Of a stretch of DNA of 64,000 bases, positions 26,111-34,112 are shown in pieces. Position 1 is the stretch's first letter; the number at the start of each line of letters is the position of its first letter. Under the pieces are notes generated by a model. It had not been told where the DNA came from. It saw only the letters and a program-made list of their open reading frames with translations, and made no database searches. The stretch comes from Lachnospiraceae bacterium NK4A179 (GTDB taxonomy: Bacteria > Bacillota > Clostridia > Lachnospirales > Lachnospiraceae). The translations under genes were made by a program, and so were the position numbers. The stretch is taken from positions 78,830-142,829 of the forward strand of contig ATWC01000004.1 of assembly GCA_000421045.1 (NCBI GenBank), written 5' to 3'.

Positions 26111-26117
26111 GGGATCA
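26088..26117 (+). repeat. GGGGACGGGG repeat with its own inverted ends
   Basis: TGATCCCT (26088-26095) and AGGGATCA (26110-26117) are perfect inverted arms around CGGGGACGGGGTTA. It overlaps the last codons of the DUF3021 gene. Confidence 0.7.
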
Positions 26118-26181
26118 TATTCCGGGAGGTAGTTTTGTTATAATATATAAATGTTTTGTTCAGCACACTTTATGGTAAAAT

Positions 26182-26280
26182 GAACCTTTGGGGACGGGGT
26201 GACCCTTGGGGACGGGGTTATGGGCTCATTTTTTGAGCCCATAACCCCGTCCCCAAGGGTCACCCCGTCCCCAAGGTTTC
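26182..26280 (+). repeat. Large REP-like hairpin built from four GGGGACGGGG units
   Basis: The left arm (26182-26228) and right arm (26234-26280) pair at 45 of 47 positions around a five-T loop. Each arm contains two tandem units CCTTGGGGACGGGGT, and the inner end is TATGGGCTCA/TGAGCCCATA. It lies between the DUF3021 gene and the gene at 26308. It could terminate, protect mRNA ends or be a mobile REP. No transposase of the REP-associated (RAYT) type is in the window. Confidence 0.88.
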
Positions 26281-26307
26281 AAAATATATTAGAGAGGTTT
26301 TGACATC

Positions 26308-27702
26308 ATGTTTTATAAGAATAAAAATATCAGATCCAACTACAGTGTTATGTTAGGAGTATTTATATTTGGAACTATCGTAACGGGTTTATGTATATGG
26401 GCAGCAATCAGTGGACTGATCTCTACGAAGAAAACTTTAGATATTAATGTGCAGCATATCGATACGGTTTTGCAGGATACGGGAAATCTTGCAGGAAAGG
26501 CTGTATATTTTGATATTACCGAACCCCCGATCCTTCTGGCTAAGGCATACAAGAAAACTCATTACTATCTGCTGACTGATGGATATGAATATCGAGTGGC
26601 AGAGATCAAGAAAAAGGATTATGAAAAGATAAAGTCAGCAGTAGAGACGTCGGGCTCTTATCGTGTGCAGGGATTGACTGAATATATTGCCGATAATGAC
26701 AGAAGAAACAATGTGGCATCCCAGGCTAAAGAATATACGGGACAGGATATTTCTGTGTATTCTATGGATAAAATACTTGGTGAAGTATGCATAAATAATA
26801 TGAAGATAAACTTCTGGAATGTTTATACACATGGTATCGGTTTGGTTGCGATCATTTTTGGAGTGATCGCAGTACCCGTTTTCCTGGGCGGCTGCAGTGA
26901 AATGAAATCTTCGCGTAAGGTTATATCTCTCAGCAAAATAACCGCTAAGGATATAGACAGAGAAGCGTGTGAGAAGGGTTCTGAATGGCTTGAATTCCTG
27001 AGGATATATCTTACCGGAAATATGGTGATCGGTATTCGAAGTGACAGCGGAACTGCTTATGAGGGGCAGGTGGCTCTTAAGTATAGTGAAGTGCAGAGGA
27101 TATATGGCTACTACAAATACGGACCGAGTACCGGCACAGATAGTCCCAAAAAGATTGAAAGATATATCATAGAAGCGATAGCGACTGATGGAAATAAGTA
27201 TATTATTTCTGCCAACAAATACGGATTTGATTCGGATTATTTTACGGGTGAGTTAAATGCGCTTTATAAGTGCATCAAGAAGAAGAATCCTGATGTTCTC
27301 TTCGAACCGGAAGGAACCAAGTATCAGACTTACAAGTTTTCCTATATCGTGGAGACAGAAGATAAAGAGGGCGCTTCAACTGCAAAGTTAGATGAAAGCA
27401 CGAAGGAAATGATCATAATGCACTTTGATAATTCCAATCTTTCGCGTTCATTTATACCGGCAGATGCGATAGTTTCTATGAAGATGAGCATCCCTTCAGA
27501 CGGCGTAGTTGAGATAACTACAGGTTTCTTTGGAGACAGAGCGAGTGAAGTTGAACCGGCACTCTATGACTTCCTGAAGAAAGAACTTAAGGTTGACCGG
27601 AAAGACAGGACTGATGAAGCTGATGATGAATATGACGATGATGATTATGAGTATAGTGAATATGACGAGTTTGGTATCTCATTTAAGACATTAAAGTCAT
27701 GA
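26308..27702 (+). CDS. Large membrane protein of unknown function
   Basis: 464 residues, family not recognised. A transmembrane segment lies at about residues 15-38 and a second at about 172-195, with an extracytoplasmic domain between them. The cytoplasmic part of about 260 residues contains RIYGYYKYGPSTGTDSPKK and IEAIATDGNKYIISANKYGF, which read like PH-domain-type beta strands. The end is an acidic tract (DEYDDDDYEYSEYDEF). It is monocistronic, bounded by the repeat hairpin and a terminator. Confidence 0.7.
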   Translation: MFYKNKNIRSNYSVMLGVFIFGTIVTGLCIWAAISGLISTKKTLDINVQHIDTVLQDTGNLAGKAVYFDITEPPILLAKAYKKTHYYLLTDGYEYRVAEIKKKDYEKIKSAVETSGSYRVQGLTEYIADNDRRNNVASQAKEYTGQDISVYSMDKILGEVCINNMKINFWNVYTHGIGLVAIIFGVIAVPVFLGGCSEMKSSRKVISLSKITAKDIDREACEKGSEWLEFLRIYLTGNMVIGIRSDSGTAYEGQVALKYSEVQRIYGYYKYGPSTGTDSPKKIERYIIEAIATDGNKYIISANKYGFDSDYFTGELNALYKCIKKKNPDVLFEPEGTKYQTYKFSYIVETEDKEGASTAKLDESTKEMIIMHFDNSNLSRSFIPADAIVSMKMSIPSDGVVEITTGFFGDRASEVEPALYDFLKKELKVDRKDRTDEADDEYDDDDYEYSEYDEFGISFKTLKS

Positions 27703-27736
27703 TCTTTGTAAAACGCAGGATAGGTTATCGTTTATC

Positions 27737-27784
27737 GGCCGTGCTGACAGGTTTACTCACCTGCCTGCGCGGCTCTTTTTTTTG
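27737..27784 (+). terminator. Rho-independent terminator
   Basis: Imperfect long stem GCCGTGCTGACAGGT / ACCTGCCTGCGCGGC with a TTTACTC loop and a run of T residues. Confidence 0.8.
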
Positions 27785-27836
27785 TTGACAGATAATGCAA
27801 ATGATATTATAGTGTTTATGAATGAATATTCGTTCA
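27785..27836 (+). promoter_or_regulatory. Promoter and TetR operator for the 27.9-30.4 kb operon
   Basis: TTGACA (27785-27790), a 17-base spacer and TATAGT (27808-27813) form a near-consensus promoter. TGAATGAATATTCGTTCA (27819-27836) is a near-perfect 18-bp palindrome over the expected transcription start, well placed for repression by the TetR protein encoded next. Confidence 0.85.
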
Positions 27837-27859
27837 GTTAAAAAGAGGAGACCTGCAGG

Positions 27860-28435
27860 ATGCCTAAGACAGAAGAACAATGTAAGCAGATGCGAAGTGA
27901 TATGCGAAACAAGATACTTAAGATGTCATCTTTGTATTTTGCAAGAAATGGTTTTGGAGATACCAAGATAAGTGACCTTGCCAAACATATAGGGATAGGG
28001 CAGGGAACTATTTATCTGTATTTCAAGTCAAAAGAAGAGTTGTTTGAAGAGATAAGAAATAAAGCGGGTAACAAGGAAGAAATAAAAAAGATAAAACTCT
28101 TAAATAAGATGCCGCTGCCTGCAAGGGTAAAACTCGACAAGATCTCGGAGGAGGTATGTAAACACCTTTCTGATGATGAGGAATACTGCGTAATGATAAC
28201 CATTCAAACGCAGCTGCTTCTCGAACAAGAGGATATGTATGCTGATGAATTGTATAAGGAGCTTTCAAAGATCATAAAGCAGGGGCAGAAAGAGGGAAGC
28301 TTTATCAAAGCTGATGCAATGTATCTGGCAGATCTTTACTGGGGCAATGTTTATCTGTATGCCTTGAAAAGACTGTTTTCAAAGAATATGGCGGAGCTTA
28401 AAAAAGAAACACTTAACAGACTGGTGGAGAAATAA
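27860..28435 (+). CDS. TetR family transcriptional regulator
   Basis: 191 residues. The HTH reads FGDTKISDLAKHIGIGQGT then IYLYFKSKEELFEEI, followed by a helical sensor domain. It stands first in an operon with an SDR (1 base gap) and a condensation-type acyltransferase. The operator at 27819 suggests autoregulation of the whole unit. The ligand is unknown, possibly a lipid-like product of the operon. Confidence 0.92.
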   Translation: MPKTEEQCKQMRSDMRNKILKMSSLYFARNGFGDTKISDLAKHIGIGQGTIYLYFKSKEELFEEIRNKAGNKEEIKKIKLLNKMPLPARVKLDKISEEVCKHLSDDEEYCVMITIQTQLLLEQEDMYADELYKELSKIIKQGQKEGSFIKADAMYLADLYWGNVYLYALKRLFSKNMAELKKETLNRLVEK

Positions 28436-28436
28436 T

Positions 28437-29195
28437 ATGGCAGGAATAGCGATAATTACCGGTGCGACCGGCGGGCTTGGCATGGAATTCATGCGTGCAG
28501 TTAATGAATGGCCTGATATTGATGAGATATGGGCGATTGGCAGGAATGCAGATAAACTGTCTGCTATTTCTGCTTCATATAAGAAAGCTGTGCCGTTACA
28601 GGCTGATCTTCTGGATAACGGCATGGAGATAATATCTGAAAAGTTATCTTTTGAAAAGCCGGATGTAAGGCTTTTGATAAATAATGCCGGAGCCGGATAT
28701 TTCGGGCTTTTTGAAAAGATGGATAGCAAAAAAGTTGAAAACTATTGCAATCTGAATTGCACAATACCATCAGTGCTGATATCGAAGGTGTTGCCTTACA
28801 TGCATGAAGGCTCAGGTATCATAAACATATCATCGGCATCTTCCTTCCAACCCAATCCTTATCTTGCATTGTATTCTGCAAGTAAAGTGTATTTAAAGAA
28901 TTTATCAAGAGCCTTATCCATGGAACTGGCTCCGAAGAAGATAACAGTGACTGCAGTGTGTCCCGGATGGATAGATACGGATATGCTGCCGCATGAAAAA
29001 GATGGACAGAGCATTAAATATACAGGAATGATCAGTGCAGGCAAGGTTGTTTCCACAGCACTGAAAGATTACAGAAAGGGAAAAGATATATCTGTACCGG
29101 GAGGTTTTTCCAAGTGGTTCAGATTCTATTCAAAGGTAACACCCACCAAAATCGTAATGAAGCAGTGGATGAAGATAACAGGTAAATATATATGA
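28437..29195 (+). CDS. Short-chain dehydrogenase/reductase
   Basis: 252 residues. The cofactor motif is TGATGGLG (about residues 8-15), then NNAGAGYFG, the catalytic region IINISSASS and YSASKVYLKN with the Tyr/Lys pair. VTAVCPGWIDTDM is the typical C-terminal segment. The start follows the TetR stop directly and the stop overlaps the next gene (ATGA). It resembles SDRs acting on acyl or ketone substrates, but the substrate is not determined. Confidence 0.88.
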   Translation: MAGIAIITGATGGLGMEFMRAVNEWPDIDEIWAIGRNADKLSAISASYKKAVPLQADLLDNGMEIISEKLSFEKPDVRLLINNAGAGYFGLFEKMDSKKVENYCNLNCTIPSVLISKVLPYMHEGSGIINISSASSFQPNPYLALYSASKVYLKNLSRALSMELAPKKITVTAVCPGWIDTDMLPHEKDGQSIKYTGMISAGKVVSTALKDYRKGKDISVPGGFSKWFRFYSKVTPTKIVMKQWMKITGKYI

Positions 29196-30376
29196 AACAT
29201 GAGATCATTTATGAACGTGACGAGTTGTTTGATGTAAACATGGTCATTGTTTTCCAAATAGAAATAGCAGGAACATATCAGTTTGATAAATTCAAAGAAG
29301 CATTTGAAAATGCGATCAAAGCTAACCGGACCCTCATGTCCAGAGTCCTTCTGGAAGCGGATGGAAGAGCATATTATGTTGATAATGATGTACCCAAGTC
29401 GTCGATCAGAGAGGTGGATGAAGAACTTGATCTTGTAAGGCAGCGGGAAGAAAAGAAGCGCTTCCATGTTGAAGAGGGTGAATTCTTAAGGGCCTTTGTA
29501 AAGAAAAATGAAGAGGATACTTCGATCCTTCTTTTGATGCATCACTTAGGCGGTGACGGAAAATCTGTTTTGTATTTCATTGAAGACTTTATGACTTTCC
29601 TTTCCGGAGGCACAAAGGAATTTAAAGAGATACGTACAGCTGAAACAGAAAAGAAACTTGATCCTATCAGCAAAGGGATACTGCGTTACTACAACAGCAG
29701 ATGGAATGGAAAGGTCTTTAACTTTGATGATCTGGATAAGGCATATGAAGCGTATTGGAAAAACAGGACTTCATTGCTTGATGTACAGGTCATAGAAAAA
29801 GAAGAGATGGAAGAGATCCTGGATGAATGCCGGAGGGCCGGAGTAAAATATACAGCTTATCTGACAGCCAAGCTCATATCTGAGGAATCCGGCAAAATGG
29901 ATGTGGGTTATGCGGTTGATTATCGTCATGACAAGAACCGTTCGATGGGAAACCAGGCATCCGGAACATCCGTGGAGCATAAATATGATCCTTCAAAGAG
30001 TCTTATGCAGAATGCAAAGGAAATACAGAAGAAACTTGATAAGAAAATGAAAGATCATTATAAATCTTCCTATATATTGAACTTTGTTGGCGGCATAGAC
30101 AGAACGCTACGTGATGCGGTGAATCTGGAACATGCAGGTTACTATCACGATAAAGTATCTTACGGTTTTGCAAAACTCATGGGATATGTGGGCAAAACAA
30201 AGGATTACAGCATCACCAATCTGACGGTGGCCGATATTCCCGCAAAATACGGTGAATATGAGATAAAGCAGATATTGTTTGCCGGCCCGGTTGTTTCCTA
30301 TGGCAAAAGGATAATAGGAGTTGTGACATTTAACGGAAAGACCGTGATCACAAGGCATGTGAGAAAGCCCGAGTGA
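29192..30376 (+). CDS. Condensation/acyltransferase-fold protein (HHxxxDG)
   Basis: 394 residues. The N-terminal half has FKEAFENAIKANRTLMSRVL and then MHHLGGDGKSVL, where HHLGGDG is the catalytic HHxxxDG of condensation, WES/DGAT and alcohol O-acetyltransferase families. No carrier-protein or adenylation domain is present, so it is a free-standing acyltransferase. Coupled to an SDR, it could acylate an alcohol made by that enzyme; this is inference. Translation is coupled to the SDR gene by a 4-base overlap. Confidence 0.75.
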   Translation: MKHEIIYERDELFDVNMVIVFQIEIAGTYQFDKFKEAFENAIKANRTLMSRVLLEADGRAYYVDNDVPKSSIREVDEELDLVRQREEKKRFHVEEGEFLRAFVKKNEEDTSILLLMHHLGGDGKSVLYFIEDFMTFLSGGTKEFKEIRTAETEKKLDPISKGILRYYNSRWNGKVFNFDDLDKAYEAYWKNRTSLLDVQVIEKEEMEEILDECRRAGVKYTAYLTAKLISEESGKMDVGYAVDYRHDKNRSMGNQASGTSVEHKYDPSKSLMQNAKEIQKKLDKKMKDHYKSSYILNFVGGIDRTLRDAVNLEHAGYYHDKVSYGFAKLMGYVGKTKDYSITNLTVADIPAKYGEYEIKQILFAGPVVSYGKRIIGVVTFNGKTVITRHVRKPE

Positions 30377-30388
30377 CATAAAAGAATG

Positions 30389-30420
30389 AAACAGATCGGA
30401 TAAAGTTCCGGTCTGTTTTT
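30389..30420 (+). terminator. Rho-independent terminator
   Basis: AAACAGATCGGA / TTCCGGTCTGTTT stem with a 5-base loop and T5 tract. It ends the TetR-SDR-acyltransferase operon. Confidence 0.82.
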
Positions 30421-30476
30421 ATGTGCGCACACTTTATAGTTCTGAATCGTTATAATCTATGAGGAGGCAATGATCC

Positions 30477-30944
30477 ATGGATTTAGAAGAACAATACGAA
30501 CGACTCCTTAGGTACTGTTTTGGAAAAGTGAAGAATCGGGAACAGGCGGAAGATATAACGCAGGAAGCCTTTTTGAAATTATGGCAGACAACGAGCTGCA
30601 AAAGTATCGATAAGGAGATCCCTTATCTGTACACGATAGCCAGAAATCTGTGTATGGATCATTTCAAAAAGAAGAAAGAAGAACTGCCCGATGATGATTC
30701 AGTTTTGGAGAATGCAACAGACGACAGTGTAAATATCGAGGAAACATCCGTAAACAGGGCGATCGTGGAACAGGCAATGCAGTGTCTGTCACCGGAAGAC
30801 AGGGAAATAGTTCTGCTCTGCTACGTCAGCGGATTGTCTGTGACAGATACGGGCAAGGTATTAGGTATGTCAAGATTTGCTGTTCACAGGCGACTTAAGG
30901 CGGCAAAAAACATTTTGAAAAGGGAATTGGAGGGCTCGGTATGA
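30477..30944 (+). CDS. ECF-type RNA polymerase sigma factor
   Basis: 155 residues. Region 2 includes NREQAEDITQEAFLKLWQ and YLYTIARNLCMDHFKKK. Region 4 includes LSPEDREIVLLCYVSGLSVT and LGMSRFAVHRRLKAAKNIL. An AGGAGG site precedes the ATG and TATAAT lies at 30451. The next gene overlaps it by 4 bases. It probably activates its own operon, which encodes an ABC exporter. Confidence 0.92.
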   Translation: MDLEEQYERLLRYCFGKVKNREQAEDITQEAFLKLWQTTSCKSIDKEIPYLYTIARNLCMDHFKKKKEELPDDDSVLENATDDSVNIEETSVNRAIVEQAMQCLSPEDREIVLLCYVSGLSVTDTGKVLGMSRFAVHRRLKAAKNILKRELEGSV

Positions 30945-31660
30945 GAGATGAAGAATTGAAAAAAATGCTCTATGACAGCTATCACACAGAGCCATCAGAA
31001 AGCGGAAAGAGATTTATAAGAGCATATAGTAAAAGAAAACTTAGTATCCCGACTCTTTTATTAATGCAGCTTAAGTATATGTGGCTACAGTATATTCTTA
31101 TACTTCTTTTCCTGACAGGGGTGATCGTATATCTGGCTGTTTTTGGAAAGCCTGAGTATGTGAAAGTGATCTCATCCCTGAGCCCGTTCCCCGCAATCAT
31201 TCTACTGGCCGGCCTTGGCAGATCCGCAAAATTCAGAATGGAGGAATTGGAGCTGACAACCAGATTGTCAAAAAGGATGCTGAAAAGTATAAGACTGACG
31301 CTCTCGGGAACTGCCGGGATATTAGCGGTTTTGATAGTAGCTCTTACGCTTGTTCTAACAGCCGGGGTGTCTGTTTCAAATGCTGTTCTGATCTCGGTGT
31401 TTCCATACATGATCACATCATGCGCCTGTATGAATCTGATCAGACGATGGCATGCAAATGAGAATATCTTCGGATGTATTGCCATTGCGGCCGGCGTAAG
31501 CATTTTCTCCTTAACAGACTGTATAAATTACATATATGCTTCGTTTCATTTAGGCGAGTTTGCGAGCTTCGCGCTGATGATACTGTTAGTGATCGTTTTG
31601 ATCAGAGAAGCGTACTTATATGTAAATGAAAGTGAGGAAATACAATGGAACTTGTGTTAG
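30941..31660 (+). CDS. Polytopic membrane protein, putative anti-sigma or exporter component
   Basis: 239 residues. A basic cytoplasmic N-terminus of about 40 residues precedes about six transmembrane helices. I do not recognise the family. Its position directly after and overlapping the ECF sigma gene is that of an anti-sigma factor, but no zinc-finger or ASD motif is visible. It may instead be a membrane partner of the ABC proteins encoded next, whose first gene overlaps it by 16 bases. Confidence 0.65.
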   Translation: MRDEELKKMLYDSYHTEPSESGKRFIRAYSKRKLSIPTLLLMQLKYMWLQYILILLFLTGVIVYLAVFGKPEYVKVISSLSPFPAIILLAGLGRSAKFRMEELELTTRLSKRMLKSIRLTLSGTAGILAVLIVALTLVLTAGVSVSNAVLISVFPYMITSCACMNLIRRWHANENIFGCIAIAAGVSIFSLTDCINYIYASFHLGEFASFALMILLVIVLIREAYLYVNESEEIQWNLC

Positions 31661-32361
31661 ACAGAGTAACAAAACAATATAACAGTAAGATCGCAACAGA
31701 CAGGATATCGTTGTCATTAAAACCCGGAGTTATAGGACTTCTTGGTGCAAACGGAGCAGGCAAGACTACTTTGATGAGGATGATATGCGGTGTGATAAAG
31801 CCAAGCAGCGGAAGTATCAGCCTTGACGGTGTTGATGTCTCTGAAGAAATGTACAGGGATGCACTTGGATATCTGCCGCAGGATTTCGGATACTATCCGA
31901 ATTTTACAGGAAAAGATTTTCTGATGTATATTGCTGCACTCAAAGGTTTGTCCAGATCAGAAGCTAAAAGAAAGACGGCTGAGCTCCTTAAAAAAGTTAA
32001 TCTGGAAAATGCGGCCAATAAGAAGATAAAGGGGTATTCGGGAGGCATGAAGCAAAGACTCGGTATTGCCCAGGCTGTCCTCAATGATCCGAAGATACTG
32101 GTCCTTGATGAACCGACGGCGGGACTTGATCCAAAAGAGAGAGTCAGGTTCAGAAATATGATTGCCGAGTTCGCAAAAGACAGTATAGTCCTTCTGTCAA
32201 CGCATATCGTATCTGATGTGGAACACATAGCAGACAGAGTCCTTATGATGAAAGAGGGACAGATCATCTGGGATGGAGACAGAAACGATGTACCCGAAGA
32301 TCTGGAAAACTTTTATATGAGTAAATTCGAAGATGAGGATATGGAGGCAGATGATGAATAA
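31645..32361 (+). CDS. ABC transporter ATP-binding protein
   Basis: 238 residues. Walker A is GANGAGKTT (about residues 33-41), the Q-loop is LPQDFGYYPNFTG, the signature is YSGGMKQR (about 131) and Walker B is ILVLDEPTAGLD. The H-loop is STHIVSD. It resembles ATPases of two-component peptide or lantibiotic-type exporters. It overlaps the membrane gene before it and the permease after it. Confidence 0.94.
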   Translation: MELVLDRVTKQYNSKIATDRISLSLKPGVIGLLGANGAGKTTLMRMICGVIKPSSGSISLDGVDVSEEMYRDALGYLPQDFGYYPNFTGKDFLMYIAALKGLSRSEAKRKTAELLKKVNLENAANKKIKGYSGGMKQRLGIAQAVLNDPKILVLDEPTAGLDPKERVRFRNMIAEFAKDSIVLLSTHIVSDVEHIADRVLMMKEGQIIWDGDRNDVPEDLENFYMSKFEDEDMEADDE

Positions 32362-33514
32362 TTTAGGAACAATGTACCTCTTTGAACTCAGAAAGATATT
32401 TCTCCGAAAGACTACGGTTGTTGTATTATCGATCGTTACAGTTCTTATGATAGCCATGAATATCGGTGAATATATAGCTGGAAAAAAGATCGTAAATACT
32501 GAAGAAAAAGCTCTTGTAGGACGTGTGGTCGATGATGCGATGCTTGATGAAATGAGAGAGGCCATTGAGCTTAAGAAAGCCACAACAGAGGATGGAGAAA
32601 CTGTTTCGATCGGAGTAAGTGTCCTGGATAAAACATATGAGCCGCTTTTTAATTATCTGTATATGGTGGGAGGTAACTACGATAAGGCTTATAATATGAC
32701 AGAAGAAAACCTGTATAAAACCTTTAATGGCGTGATCGATGATAATCTGAACGAGCAGTATCTTTCGGATGCAGAAAAGGCCTATTGGGAAAAAAGGAGA
32801 GCGGATAACCCTGACAGGCTGATATATGGTGAGATACAGAATGGTTACGGGGATTCGGCAACGATAATATACTCTGTATCCATCCTGGTATTAATAGCTA
32901 TAGCTGCCACACTGTCGGGAGTATTTGCTGATGAAGTAAACCTTAAAATGGATTCGATCATTTTCTCATCGATAAACGGGAAAAAGAGACTGATGGCGGC
33001 AAAGATGCTGGCCGGAGTAACCGTGGGATTTGTTGAGACACTGATACTCCTTGCAGCCTGTGTGGGTACGGAATTCGCTATTTCAGGACTAAGCGGACAG
33101 GAAGCTTCCGTGCAGTTTTTTGTGGGACCGTCCGCCATGGATATGGAGATAGGAGAGGCTTTAGTTCGTTATGTAGTGATCATGCTGATCATAGGCATCA
33201 TGTTCTCTGTGATGGCAATGAGCCTGTCACAGATCACTCATAGTACAATACCGGTAGTTGCCTTCCTGATGCTTTTGTGGCTTATGTCAATGGTGAATAT
33301 TCCGGATTCCCTTGGGATACTCGCAAGGATATGGAACTTCATGCCGGTAACCTTCCTTGGAAGCTGGAACTTTAACGATTATCATCTGGTGCCTGTTTTC
33401 GGACATATGCTTACGAATATTGAAGCGGCACCCCTCATATATCCATTCATTATCGTGGGGCTGACTGTTATAACTATAATAAGCTACAACAGGTATCAGA
33501 TCCGCAGCAGATAA
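32354..33514 (+). CDS. ABC transporter permease
   Basis: About 386 residues. One transmembrane helix near the N-terminus, an extracytoplasmic region of about 120 residues, then five or six helices: the ABC-2-like layout of a half-exporter permease. ATG 32354 (or 32351) follows GGAGG and overlaps the ATPase end. The two proteins plausibly form an exporter under control of the ECF sigma factor at 30477. Substrate unknown. Confidence 0.85.
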   Translation: MNNLGTMYLFELRKIFLRKTTVVVLSIVTVLMIAMNIGEYIAGKKIVNTEEKALVGRVVDDAMLDEMREAIELKKATTEDGETVSIGVSVLDKTYEPLFNYLYMVGGNYDKAYNMTEENLYKTFNGVIDDNLNEQYLSDAEKAYWEKRRADNPDRLIYGEIQNGYGDSATIIYSVSILVLIAIAATLSGVFADEVNLKMDSIIFSSINGKKRLMAAKMLAGVTVGFVETLILLAACVGTEFAISGLSGQEASVQFFVGPSAMDMEIGEALVRYVVIMLIIGIMFSVMAMSLSQITHSTIPVVAFLMLLWLMSMVNIPDSLGILARIWNFMPVTFLGSWNFNDYHLVPVFGHMLTNIEAAPLIYPFIIVGLTVITIISYNRYQIRSR

Positions 33515-33582
33515 CAAGACAAAAATAGTCGAGAAATAAATACCGGGTATCGGATAATATAAGCTCACAAGGAGATGAGCAG

Positions 33583-34017
33583 ATGGAAGAACAAAGAAAA
33601 GCAGTAAGAGCTATAATGAAATTAAGAGCACATCATTTATTATGCACGCGTTTGTATGAGGGCAGGGGATACTCGGAAGATTTTGTTCTGAATATGAACC
33701 GGGTGGTACGTGAACTTGATGATCCGGAGCAGGAGGTGCAGCTTCTTGCTTCGCCGGATGATGTTTGCATTGCATGTCCGAATCTGGGATCTGCAGGCAG
33801 CCGGTGTACGCTTGATAACGATAATGCCTCCGGTATGGATATGAAAGTCTGCGATGCACTTGAATGTAGAGCCGGAGAGATATATATAAGCAGAGAGCTG
33901 CTTGAGCGATTAAAGAATAAGATGACGCCGGAACTTTTTGAGACAGTGTGTGGAGAGTGCAGCTGGCATAAGAAAGGCGTCTGCACTTATGAGGATATGA
34001 TCAAAAAACTGCGCTGA
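33583..34017 (+). CDS. DUF1284 domain protein
   Basis: 144 residues. KLRAHHLLCTRLYEGRGYSEDF opens the DUF1284 domain. A Cys-rich part follows (VCIACPNLG, SRCTLDN) and it ends with CGECSWHKKGVC, so a metal or iron-sulfur site is likely. The ATG at 33583 has AAGGAG at good distance; M12 is an alternative start close to the domain. The family has no established function. Confidence 0.85.
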   Translation: MEEQRKAVRAIMKLRAHHLLCTRLYEGRGYSEDFVLNMNRVVRELDDPEQEVQLLASPDDVCIACPNLGSAGSRCTLDNDNASGMDMKVCDALECRAGEIYISRELLERLKNKMTPELFETVCGECSWHKKGVCTYEDMIKKLR

Positions 34018-34112
34018 CCGCCCCATTGAACCGGGCTTATCTGCTATAATAACCCTGTAAGTCGGGGGGAGTATCTTACGGATCGGTATGATCAAGAACG
34101 TGGGGTGTAGGT

